Part shown: piece by piece, positions 37,630 through 49,400 of the stretch
How positions within the stretch are numbered: position 1 is the first letter of the stretch
Layout: the number at the start of each line of letters is the position of its first letter
DNA from: Azadirachta indica
Taxonomy: Eukaryota; Streptophyta; Magnoliopsida; Sapindales; Meliaceae
Direction of reading: 5' to 3'
Assembly (NCBI GenBank): GCA_022749755.1
Contig: CM040451.1
Coordinates: forward strand, 4,478,871-4,542,870
Length of the DNA: 64,000 nucleotides
The notes under the pieces: generated by a model
What the model was told of the DNA's origin: nothing
The model's database searches: none
Seen by the model: the letters and a program-made list of their open reading frames with translations, nothing else
Position numbers and translations under genes: made by a program

Positions 37630-38367
37630 AGTGCAAAATCGCTAGCAGTGATTAGTTTTTAGACATAACTATAAATATGCATCATTTTACTCATGGAAGA
37701 GATTTTTGAACATTTGCAAAAGATCCTAAAAGATAAAAAAAAATATTATTTTAGTTTCAAAATCACATATTGAGCTTACAAATTGTCATACTCATCTTCT
37801 AAATACCTTGTTCTTTCATTTGTAAATCTTTTTAAAGTGTAAAACTTATTATTACTTTTACTTTACTTAAAAGAGAGTGAAAGAAGTGGGTCCTTCACTT
37901 AGTTTGTGAGTTGAGTGATTTGTTGAGAAAATTACTTGTGTTAAAAGTTAAGTAATTTAGGTGGAAATCATTTGTAAGGTTTAAAAAGTACTCGAAGATC
38001 CTCTTGTTATAATTGTTGAGTTTTAGGGTGTTCAAAACTTGGTTAGTGAAACCCTCAAGGTTGGAGCATGAAGGCATGGAAATAGGCCAAAGATGTCCTG
38101 AACTACGTAAAAATCCAGCGTTATCTTTCTCTACACCTTCACTAATTTGATTTATATGCTATTATTATTTTACACATTTGCTCACACATATTTGAATTTG
38201 ATTTGTGATAATTTACTTGTTGATGATTAGAATAAATTGTTAAATTTGGTGTATTATACTCTAGAAGATTTGAATTGCTTAGAATTGGTTGTTAGGTTGC
38301 ATATTAGTTCTTAAATTTTTTAAAACCCAATTCACCCCTTCTCTTGGGTTGCCTAGTTATACTTTCA
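37630..38367 (+). mobile_element. Ty1/copia LTR, left border unresolved
   Basis: The segment ends with ACCCAATTCACCCCTTCTCT, then a TTGGGTTGCCTAG stretch and a terminal CA at 38366-38367, a form common at the end of plant copia LTRs. A TATA-like ACTATAAATATG lies near 37667. It is followed by a degenerate primer-binding site and by copia-type gag sequence. Confidence 0.5.
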
Positions 38368-38369
38368 AT

Positions 38370-38385
38370 TAGTATAAAAACTTGG
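38370..38385 (+). other. Decayed primer-binding site of the copia element
   Basis: AGTATAAAAACTTGG lies 3 bp after the putative LTR end, where an intact copy would have TGGTATCAGAGCTTGG-like sequence. Several matches survive. Confidence 0.45.
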
Positions 38386-38422
38386 TGCTTTTAAATAGGA
38401 CTTAATCATCTTAGAGTGATCC

Positions 38423-39640
38423 ATGGCAACTCTAGCATACATTGAGGGACAATCAACCATTAGACCACTACTTTCTATGAAAATAATATTGCATATTGAA
38501 AAATTAGGAAGAGAATATTTTTGTAATCCATAGATTATGAAGTTTGGTGAATAATCAATGATAAATTAGTACCTAAACTCAAAATGGAGTAGAATGATGT
38601 AGATAAGAAAAATGCCGCATTATATGCCAAAGCCATAAATATTTTATTTTGTGCATTGGAAAAAAATAATATAACTAGGCTTTCTATTTTTAATTTGGCA
38701 TATGATATTTGATTTGCCTTACAAAAATTTTATGAAGGTACTAACCAAACCAAAAAAAGGTAAAGGCTTACTTGATAGTCATCATCAAACTCTTATAGAC
38801 CACAAAGTCAAGAAATAAGATGATCAAAGCAATGATGAAGAAAGGAAGGCAAATGAAACTTCAACCTTGTACTTCATGGCCACTAATGAAGATTAATGAT
38901 ATTGATCCCAAATACTCCGATAATGAACTATTAGATGTCTTTCAGGAATCACATAATAGTTTTGAAAAATTAATTTCTAAAAATCGTATTCTCAAAAAGA
39001 AAATTGATAATCTTGCTATTGGGATTGTATCCTTGAAAGAGGAAAAAAAATATTTTTGAAAATGAGAATGATACTTTCAGGAGTGAGAAATTGATTGAAA
39101 AGAAGAAAATGAGAATTTGCAAAAAGATATTGAATTTTTGAAAAACAAAATTGATTGTTTACAAAAGAAAGTCAATGGTTTTGATGAAGATAGAAAATCT
39201 ATGAAAAAGAAATTGATTTTTGAAAACAAAAGTTTTGCATTTCACAAAACTATAAGAGCTTAAAATTTGAAACTTTATCAAAAGAAAATGAAATTGTAAG
39301 AAAAGGACCATAGATTTAAATGAGATTGTTTTCAAATTTACAATGGTCAATAGAATTTTGAAAAGTGGCTTGGCTCTCAAAGATTTGTCTTTGACAAAGG
39401 AGATATTTGATACAAGCCTCACATTAAACAAAAATATTTGAAAAAACTATTTTGTGAAGGCTGCTTCTATGAATTATTCTAATATTGCATGCAATTATTG
39501 TAATGGTGTTGCTCATATGAGTTTTGCATGCCTAATTAAGAAAAATACATATATTATGTTAGAAACATTTTGGCTCTATAAGGAACCAAAACTAACATTA
39601 AAAGACTCAAAGCATTTTGGATATCAAAGTGCAAAATTTT
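38423..39640 (+). pseudogene. Ty1/copia gag remnant with zinc knuckle
   Basis: Starts at ATG 38423 with ATLAYIEGQSTIRP, the usual beginning of plant copia gag (UBN2-type). After frameshifts, 38820-39059 reads IDPKYSDNELLDVFQESHNS followed by Lys/Glu-rich coiled-coil text, and about 39487-39530 reads CNYCNGVAHMSFAC, a CCHC-like zinc knuckle whose His is retained. Several stops and frame changes break it. No protease, integrase or RT follows, so the element is truncated near 39700. Confidence 0.7.
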
Positions 39641-39984
39641 GAATATTTTTTGTAGGTAGCAAAATCAAGAAATGATGGGTGCTTCCTTAATAAGGACTTA
39701 TGGTGGAGAGAAACACCTAATGGAATGTAACATATGCTTAGACAAAATGCAAAAAGAAGAATATGTGTACAAATAAAATTGGTATCAAAATTCTTGACTT
39801 TTTTTTTCATTGCTTTATATATGATTCTTGATTCAAATTTTAAAAGCATATGTTGTGGCTTAAGTTTGTAAGCATGTATTGCTTGCAGTATACATGACAT
39901 GAGCAAATTTAGGCAAAACATCTCTCATTTCAAACTGCATGTATTTGAAATAAATAAGAATTAATAAAAAAAATAGAACTCAAA

Positions 39985-40105
39985 ACCAAACCTTACTACT
40001 CAGATCTTACCATATTATTAGGTTTTAAGGCTTTAAAATGATAAAAATTAAAAAATTGCTCGGTTCAATTTAAAAGAACACCAAAAAGAACTATTCCCAC
40101 ACCTA
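39985..40105 (+). repeat. Dispersed repeat, partner at 45060-45172
   Basis: Shares with 45060-45172, in the same orientation, blocks such as GGTTTTAAGGnTTTAAAATG, GATAAAAATnAAAA, TTTAAAAGAA/CTTAAAAGAA and ACnCCTATC. Probably a MITE-like repeat. Boundaries are approximate. Confidence 0.55.
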
Positions 40106-40112
40106 TCCATCA

Positions 40113-40445
40113 CTAGAGATGGCAAAAGGACTAGCCTGTGAAATTGAAGTCTAAGCAAGTTCATGTGCTGAGTTGGCCTAGGCACACCTACTAGTCATGC
40201 CGAGTTGATTTAAGCCAACTTCAAATTTTTTGAACTCAACACGACCCATGAAGCTCAACCTGAGAAGGCTATGCCTAGCCAGTCCACAAGCAAATTTGAC
40301 GTTGACTTGATTTCGCAAATAAATTAAAAAATATGGGATTAAAAAGATGCCAAGCCCATGCTTAGGCCGGTCCACAGGCCGATTTGAACCTAGTTTGATT
40401 TTGTAAATAAATTAAAAATTTTGGGATTAAGGGGAATCAAACACA
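40113..40445. repeat. MITE-like segment with an 88-bp tandem duplication
   Basis: Begins with CTAGAGATGGCAAAAGG, similar to hAT MITE ends. Its right part has two copies of an 88-bp unit (cores GTCCACAAGC at 40282 and GTCCACAGGC at 40370, each followed by AAATAAATTAAAAA and TGGGATTAA). No matching right terminus was identified. Confidence 0.45.
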
Positions 40446-42844
40446 AGATTTGAAAGCAAATTCATGTAACCATAGCATTGTACCACCCATATTTATTTGT
40501 AAAATTATATAAATAACAATATTGAACAAGAGTACATATTTAATTTATATTATTAAAAATATTATTTTAAAATTATTATATTGATAAAAAATAATTTTGG
40601 AATATAACACAATTTAAATTTAATAATTATAACAATAATTTTATCTTTAACAGTTATTTAAAAATAATTTTAAATTAATATATTGATATAAAATAGTTTT
40701 ATGATTAAAATTATTTTAAACTATAAAATTACTTTATATAATATAAAATTCTCCGAAATGAAGAGTATAGTGATCAAAATCTCCAATATCACAAATTTAA
40801 TATTAAAAGTTAATAAAACCATAAAAATAAAAAAATCTTGTACATAACATTAACAATCATCCAAGTAATTTATATTTGTAAAAAATATTATCACTTGCTA
40901 TAAATAATAAATGAATGTGAGGGAAAAATAGAGTAGTGGAGGTGACTCATGTCATTTTTAGATTTAAAATTTAAAAATTTATATAATAAGTTGATTTTAC
41001 AATGGTCTCTATTAAACATAATATAAATTTAAAAAAAATTAAATTTATTAACTTGAATACATATTTAAAGTACTTAATAAAAATTAACTTGTACAATTAT
41101 AATTTTTTAATTTATTACTAAAAAATGCATTATTAATTTTTAATTTTTCATCAAATCTCATAGTATAAATTAAATTTATTGTATCTTTTCAATAACAATA
41201 AATTAATTTTTCATACATAAAATTACCATTTCACATATTATCAAAATAATATAATAAAAATAAATATTTATTTCTCACAAAATAATTGATGAAAATAAAA
41301 TAATTGATAACAATCATCAATTTAATAATCATCAATTATTATTTATTAATCACAAATAAAATATAGTGATTTAATATTACGTTTAAAAAATCAAATGAAC
41401 ATGATAACTAATTAGATTTAGATCATAACTTAACCAAAAGTTTTAAATATTCATACTGATAAATATAATGAAAATATATAATATGATATCAATCATACTT
41501 AGTAATTTGCATAAATGTTATTTAATTAATAATCGCAATTAAAATATACTAGTTTAATATTATAATAATGAATGAATCATTATAATGATATCAATACAGA
41601 GATATTTTAAGGTAAAATTTCTAAATCAAAGCAAAATTTCAATTGAAATTTCAAATTTCAAAATCAAAACTCATAACAATTGAAGATTTTTGAGAGTTGG
41701 GTTGGGTTCTGATTCTTTTAGAGCACAAAAATAATACAAATTATAATTTTTTAATTTAGTCAATTAAATCCTCCATAATTATTTATAAATTTTTAATTTA
41801 ATCAAATTTCAATTTATTTTCTTAATAAAGAAATTTGCTAAATTGTTCTAACAAAATTTTTATTACCAGCAATATTTTATATAAATTGTTTAATTGTCTC
41901 AATCAAACTAATGATTATTTTCAATTATCTTTTTTTAAGAATTAATTTATAAAAAAATAAATATTTAATTTTGTTATATTATTTTAATGATTCATGACAT
42001 GGTGATTCCAATATAAAAAAAAATTAAATATTGAGGATATATTTTAGTAATAAATTAAAAATCAATCATTATAAGAGCTAATTTTTGTCCAATACTTTAA
42101 ATATATAATCAAGTCAATAAATTTAATATTTTAAATAAGGTTTTTTAATACTTGAGATTTTGTCTATATGATCTTTATTTTTGAGAATTATATATTTAAT
42201 AATCACATAATTTAAAATAATTGAGATTTAATTATCTATATAAAACTTAAATTATTGACTTGATGTTTAATAATAACAATTATGTGTAAAAATTAAATAC
42301 ATTTTTGAAACCATTTAAAATTAATTTTTAAAAGAAAATAATTATATTCTAATCAAATTTATTTTATTAGAATTTAAAAATTATGATATTAAAATATAAT
42401 TATTGTTCCTTCAAACAATTATATAAAAAATTAATTGTAATAAAATTATATTTAAATAATTGTTAAAGATAAAATTATGGTTATATTATTTTATATCAAT
42501 AATAAGAATTAAAAATAATATTTTTAATAATATAAATTAAATATTTATTTAAATAATTTAGTAAGTAAGTAAAATTGATCCAGGGGTAACTTCTTTGATT
42601 TCCCAATTTGCCATTTCAATTTATTGATTTAGGTTCGAGGATTTGGGAACTATTTTAGGACTTTTCAGTTAGGAAGATTTGGGAAATTCAGTTTGAAAGT
42701 TAAAAGATATAAAAGAAAAAAAAAAGTTTTGGGACATAAGCTAGGCAGGAGAATTTTTGTCAAAAAGAAAAGATAGTAGGTTAATTTAATTAAAAAAATT
42801 AAAACAATTCTAATTTCGTAAATTGGGAGAAAAAATAAGTCATT
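40446..42844. other. Extremely AT-rich intergenic DNA
   Basis: Long stretch dominated by A and T with stops in every frame. No gene, no clear repeat array. An untranslatable low-complexity desert between transposon remnants. Confidence 0.6.
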
Positions 42845-43010
42845 TTAAAAATTTTCCTTTTTCAAAGGAATTATTATCACACGTCTTGAGGTTTGACATA
42901 ATATCACGTAAAAAATATCTTTTCAAAAATAATCACTTATTACCCTACCTTATCCTTCCATTTATAAAATTTAACATATTCAATTGCAGTCACTTATTTA
43001 CTCTTTAAAA

Positions 43011-43031
43011 TATATATATATATATATATAA
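43011..43031. repeat. (TA)n microsatellite
   Basis: About ten uninterrupted TA units inside the left part of the inverted-repeat element. Confidence 0.9.
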
Positions 43032-43265
43032 TAATAAACCATAAAAACAATTCATTTGGAATCACTAAATTTCCAAATTAATAAGCAGCTACACCTTTCT
43101 TCACCCTTTTCTCTAGTTGCTCCTTCCCAACTGCACCACCCTCCCACCCCCTTTCCTAACTGCTCACTCTAACAGCTAGGCCATGGTTGCTGCTAGCACT
43201 CAGACATGATGACTCCGCCAATAGCTGCTCGCACACTATCGCATCCAGCAGGCTTTCTCCTTTGA

Positions 43266-43339
43266 CAACTCCATCAGCGACTAAGCTGTCTCTTACGACT
43301 GTCAACTCCATCAGCGACTAAGCTGTCTCTTACGACTGT
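43266..43339 (+). repeat. Perfect 37-bp tandem duplication
   Basis: Two identical 37-bp units, 43266-43302 and 43303-43339, beginning CAACTCCATCAGCGAC and ending TCTTACGACTGT. Identity implies a recent event compared with the decay of the surrounding element. Confidence 0.95.
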
Positions 43340-43875
43340 CAACTCCCTGCCAATTGCCTTCTCCATTTTCTCCTCTGACCCCAGTGAACTCTCCCTTGTC
43401 AATCTCAATTTATTTGAGGAGAATTTTTTAAACAATAAAAAAAATCAAACATAAATGTGCTTTCGAATTTTACTTTACTTGTTTAATTGGATTAAGTGTT
43501 GGTGTAAGTTTCTGTTCAATATTTTTTTTCCTTATATTAATAAAAATTTTATATGAGTTGGTTTATTTACTTTGCTTGATTAATTTGGTTGAAAAATGGA
43601 TAACCTTATTCATGTTTACTTCTATTTTGTTATGTAACCTTTTTATGTAAATTTTTTTGTTAATCGGTAGAAAATCAAATATTATTATTTGTAAAATTTT
43701 TTGTGTTACTTTAAAGTTACATAATTACCCTTACTTTTGTTAAGTCTCTTAAACTAAAGAATAACAACGAGAGTGGTAATTGAGCATTTACTAGAAGATG
43801 TTTTTAGGTGATATTATGCAAAACTTTGGAGGAGTTATGTGATAATAACTTTTTGGGAAATTTTCAATTATCACT

Positions 43876-46342
43876 TTTTAAGGCTTAAGTTTACAAATAA
43901 CTATTATTTAAAATTGTGTTGAAAATGATCAACTCAATAACTTTTGGACGAAATTAATGAATAATTTCATAAAAAAATTATTTAAAAATGATTAAATTTG
44001 AAAGTAACTCTCAAGTGAGAAGAAAATTTTTTCGTATTAGAAAATACTTTTTCGTGGTCAAAAGTTACACTTTCTAGCAAAAAAAAAACTTTCGAATAAG
44101 AAACAACTTTTTTCAAGTTTGAAAGTTTATTTTTGAATAAAAAGAAAGTTGAAAGTGAAAAGTTTGTCTTAGTAATATTTTTATCCTAAATTTATTAGGT
44201 AGTCAGTTTTAAATACAATTTTAAATAGTGATCATTAATGAACTTTAAGGTTAAAAATAAGTCCTAAATGCAAAATTCCCTTTAATTTTTTCCAAAGTGA
44301 AAGAGAAAAATATTAATTTTTGTGTGTAATGCCCATTAGAGGATAAAATATTCCAAATTTTGATTATTTAGATTTTTTTTGAAAACTAGCAAATATTTCA
44401 TTTTCATTTCGTAACAAAGAAGATAATATAAATTACAGATTTATACCCTAATATTTTCAAGACATTACAAAAGTTTATTACAATATTAAATCATATAAAT
44501 CATAATATTTTAAATTTAAGTTTTCTTGAAATGTCTTCCATAGATCTTCCTCTTCGTTCTCCATCAGTGTAGTTGATCTTTTTGATACATGCTACAACAA
44601 ATCTTTTGCAATAATCTCATTATGGTTTAAAATCCTTCAAATCTGGAATTTACAAATTCAAACTTTTTCATATAAATCTTCACCTTTTAATATCTGAAAG
44701 AAAATGAAGCCATAATAATATGAACAAACAAAAAATAACAACAAAACCACCATAAATTTATATTTAGGTGCATATAAACTACCATAAGATGGAAAAACAA
44801 ATCACTATAAATTTAGATTTAGATGAAAATTTGCATTTTTAAAGAAAAAGAAATAAAAAAATAAAAGGACATAAGACAAATCCTATTAGAGGAAGAGTAA
44901 AACCCCCTCTCTAATAAGAAATAAGACTGTTTTAGTGGTAAAAGTTATAAAGAATTCTGAAAAGAGGAAGACAAGAAAAGAGAAAATTTTATTAATTAGG
45001 TTAGATTGGTAAAAAAAATTTAAAACATGATTAATTTAGTAAATTGAAGCAAATCACGCTACTTGATTGGGATCTTACTGTATTATTTGGTTTTAAGGTT
45101 TTAAAATGATAAAAATCAAAATTATTTGGTTTAGCTTAAAAGAAAACCAAAATGAACCGTTTTCACGCCTATCTACACTCAAGAAGTTTTATATTTTTTA
45201 TTGGACAAATGACATATGAACACTCATTTTATTTCTTGAATAAAGCCTATGCCCTACTTCAAAAATAATTGTCAAATAAACTTTATCGATAAACTTTTTT
45301 CGTTAGTAATAACTTTTAACTCATTGATTAGTTTAATGATAAAAATATTGTTATGACCCTTATTTGATCAATATAAGAATATAAATATTTTTCTTTACAA
45401 TTTTCAATTAATTTTTTTAGTTAAATAAATTGGTTATACGAAGATAATTTTATTTTAATTAAAAAAAATAAAATTTTAATCTATTTTTAATTCTATTTTT
45501 TTCATTTTTTATTTTCAAGTTTCGACCTTTCTTTTTTTGATTTTTTATCTTAAAATTTCCATCATTTTTTTTAATTTTTGATTTTAAAGTTTTCACTTAT
45601 TTTTTTTTTATCTTAATCCATAGTTGAAAAACACATACATAAGAAAATAATCATCATAAATTCACTAATTCACAAGAAAAATAGTCAAACAATAAAAAAA
45701 AATTAATTTTTATGTCTAAGGGAAAATTTTTTAACATATATTTAATTTTCTTTCAACAAATATCATTGTTTTTAATTAGTTTTTATATTGTTTGAGTATT
45801 TTCCTTATCACTTAATGAATTTACAATTATTGTTTACTAATACATAAGTGTTGTTTCAATTATGAATTAGGGTGAAAAATTAAAAATTAAAAATGAATAA
45901 AAAATGGAAACTTTAAAATCAAAAATTAGAAAAAAGAAAGGTAAAAACTTTAAAATAAAAATTAAAAATAAATTAAACTTTTATCTTTTTTAATTGAAAT
46001 AAAATTATTTTAATATAATTAATTTATTTAACTAAAAATAAATAAAAATTATAAAAAAATATTTTATAATATTATATTGATTAAATAAAGATTAAAAGAA
46101 TATTTTTATTATTAAACTAGTTTACATGAGTTAAAATTAATATTATTAAAAAAATAATAATTAAAAAAATGTGTTTAATAATTATTTTCGAAATTAAGCT
46201 GCAAATGCCATTGAAGTAGAATCCAAATATCATTTGCGCTTTTTTAATTTGTAATTCAACAGCAAACAAACCCTTAAAGAATTGTTAAAACCCCTAAAAC
46301 CCAAAAACCATTCCAGCACTCCGCAATTGTCTTTGCAGCCGG
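43876..46342. other. AT-rich intergenic DNA upstream of ERG
   Basis: Contains the second copy (45060-45172) of the dispersed repeat at 39985-40105 and otherwise low-complexity AT-rich sequence. No gene. The last few hundred bases should hold the ERG promoter, without a recognisable TATA box. Confidence 0.5.
45060..45172 (+). repeat. Dispersed repeat, partner of 39985-40105
   Basis: Second copy in the same orientation, sharing GGTTTTAAGGTTTTAAAATG and the downstream blocks listed for the partner. Embedded in AT-rich DNA. Confidence 0.55.
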
Positions 46343-46378
46343 AAGCAGAAGCAGAAGCAGAAGCAGAAGCAGAAGCAG
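46343..46378 (+). repeat. (AAGCAG)6 hexanucleotide repeat in the ERG leader
   Basis: Six perfect AAGCAG units lie 68 bp before the ERG start codon, probably in the 5' UTR or core promoter. Length variation here could affect expression, but nothing in the sequence shows that it does. Confidence 0.95.
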
Positions 46379-46445
46379 CTCTTCTCTCTTTTATATTGAT
46401 ATTCATGTTCGCTTCATAATTATACAGCATCATAGCATCTTTCAA

Positions 46446-49400
46446 ATGAAAGCTTTCAGAGCTTTAAGAACTCTCTCGACCTTCACACCAAAACCCAACA
46501 AATCCCGCTTAAACCCTATATTTATTCATCGTTTCTACTCGGCCCAACTTCAACAAACAGAAAATGAAAATGATAACGACGGTGATTCACTTTTTGACAG
46601 TTCCCATTACAGAATACCAAGCCTTGATGATTCCCATAACGCTACCACCGCCGAAAAGCAGGAACTCGCTTGGGATGAGAAATACAGAGAGAAAGCTGAT
46701 CGAGTAGTCTTCGGAAAAGAAACCCGGAAAGGGAATTTGAAGATTTTTAAGCAGGAGGAAGAAGATGAGAGGAAGAATAGAGCTCTTGCAAAAGCACTGC
46801 TTGAGGCTGCTTTGGAAAGAGAAGAAGAGGAAGAAGAAGAGGTGAAGGAGGAAAACCAGAAATCACTTGCTGTTGGGATTATTGGTGCACCTAATGCTGG
46901 AAAGTCTGCTATCACTAATTACATGGTTTGTCTTCGGTTCTGTTGTTTTTGTTATTGTGTTTGTTAATAAGTTTTATCCTTTTAATGATCTGAAGAAGTG
47001 AGTTTAGAAAATTTTGATTTCTTATTTTGGCTTTTTAATGATAAATCTTTTGGAATTTTTATTTACTTGTATTATAGTTAGCACCTTCTGTCGAATTTCA
47101 GTTGTAGTGAGAGCCGTAGAGGATTTGTAACTTGCTATTACAGTTGGGATCTTTTTACGTGATTTTCAGTTAGGACGGTTATAAAACTGAATTGCCCAAC
47201 GGGTATATCATGAAAGAGATGACATTTTGCAAAGGAATGATGGAGGAGTTGTATGCTAGTGTGATTGCCTGCTGGGATTCTAGGATGTTAGGAAATAGGT
47301 GCCTCAAATTTTGTTGAGTAAAAAATTTGATACCTTAGCCTATTGTCTTGATATCTAGTGGTGAATGGGCTAGCCTAGGTTTTGGGTTCAAATATTAACA
47401 ATTGAAAAATTGAAATTCAACCTAATTTAGGTCCATTCGGGGTCAGGTTATGTTGGTTAGCGATTCATCAAGCATTATCTTTTACATCTAACATTATTGA
47501 TTTTTGAGCTATCTATTACTCTTTGAGGGTTGAGAAGTTTGAGTCAGCTTATATGGCACTAGTTTAATACTTTTCTACTTTCCCTGTTGACATCAGAACA
47601 TTGACCAGAGGAGCTTATATTGATGTTAGTAATATTTTCTAGGCCTTTTTTGCCAAAGAGTGTAGTTATGTCCTTTATTTTTGTTTCTGCTATAATTGAT
47701 AATAGCAGCCTAAAGGACTGGCATTTTCGTAGTACTGAATTTTGATAATTTAAATATTCCAGGTTCATGGAAATGGAGTTTTGTATTCTCGGTTTTTACA
47801 CTTTGCAAATTGTTCCAGGGAACTGTTTGTTTCTGCAACATTAAGTATGAGATGATATGTTAGAAATTTTTTAACATTAAGTATGAGATGACATGCTAGA
47901 AACTTTTTAAGATACATATTTTTACAGATTAGGTATATTTTTTTTTCTTTTACAAACTACATTAAGCTTTGCTGAAGGAGATGTGACATGGCTTTTCATG
48001 TCTAGTTAACTTTTATTTTGGAAAAGTGGTTCAGAAAACACATCCAAGGTTCTGATGTTTGAAACAGTTGGACTACAGATGTTTTGAATTTACGATTTCA
48101 TATACATGTTTCCTGTATTTTGCCAGAACTAGCATTGTTAATTGTTCTTAATGAAACCTTCTATGACCAACATATTCAGTTTATGACTAAAATGTGCAGA
48201 CACATTATATGTTTTGCATTTGTTATAGGTTGGGACAAAGGTTGCAGCTGTTTCACGGAAGACAAATACAACCACTCATGAAGTGTTAGGAGTGATGACA
48301 AAGGGGGACACTCAAATTGTATGTTCGTTGTTTTGATTAAGTACCTCTTTGTTTTTGTTCACTTCTTCTTTGAGATATCTGCTACGTTTCAACTGTAATT
48401 GCACCAAGGTAAATAATCAGCATAGTCATCATAATATTGAAATAATTACCATAACTTGATTAAATTTGAACATATTGCACTTTGATAAAACAAAAGGGAC
48501 TGCATGTTCTGTAATCTGTATGATATTTTTTGTGCCCCTTAGTTAGGCATTGTTGTGGACAAAACAATTATGATTATTTGTCACAATGTGAAAATTAAAT
48601 ATGTTTTCTTGTAGATTAAAGCATATGGGTAATTGAATATGCTTAAGCAAATTGGAGGCACACCTAACTAATGAAACAGAGAGAAACTCTTATAATATAA
48701 ATCAGAAAGAACAAAGTATATACAGGTTCCCCAAAAGATTCTGTAGTTGAAGGGAGAACTAACCAAACTTCTGGCACAACCTTTTTATTTTCTTCCTTAG
48801 CTTTTTCTCTCCATAAAAGTTTAGAAGATTATTATTAATAAGACAGAAGTATAGTACATGTGTGGGTGGAACAGGTGTGCATAAAGAAAGCAAAAACTTT
48901 AGAGAGATGGAACAAGCTAAATAACCTAAAAATCTGTTTGAAGCCCCAAATATAAACCATCCTGCACACAACTGAGCAAACCGTATACAATCAGATTCCA
49001 AAACTCAGTCCTAGTTCATATCAGTAAAGAAGGAAGTATCTTTGAAGTCCTTAGAGACCAAAGCTGGAAGTGAAGAAAAAGGCAAACTCTATAAGCCATC
49101 CATGTTATCTTCTCTTGTTTCCTTAAAGTTCTGATTGTTTCTTTCAAGCAAAGTCTCCCTAAACAGAGCTGAGACTGCACATCTCCAACATGTCTTGCCC
49201 TTTTTCCCTCTTCCAAAATAACTTATTAGTAAAGAATCAAAAGAGCCCAGGATTACTAAGAGATTCTAGTAGTAGTACAACAACATCTGCAATCTCCTAC
49301 TAATAAAACTAACAGACGACTATGAAAAATATCCTTTGAGCTCTTTTCTATGTAGAGCTTCCAAGCTATATCTAGAGGTTTAGGATCTCTTAACTTAAAA

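Larger units (their letters stand above)
42845..43875. mobile_element. ~1-kb inverted-repeat element with GC-rich cargo
   Basis: Left end (about 42845-42910: AATTATTATCACACGTCTTG, GAGGTTTGACATAATATCAC) and right end (43808-43875, reverse complement AAGTTATTATCACATAAC, CAAAGTTTTGCATAATATCA) are imperfect inverted repeats. The interior 43080-43400 is markedly richer in GC than the flanks and includes a 37-bp tandem duplication. No transposase. Termini are related to the element end at 23395. Confidence 0.6.

Noticed and set aside
46230..46445. Minus-strand frame with an Ala-Ser repeat
   Set aside because: Antisense reading of the (AAGCAG)6 leader repeat of ERG.
46607..46915. Minus-strand 102-codon frame
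   Set aside because: Shadow of ERG exon 1; its Ser-rich text is the reverse of the Glu-rich linker.
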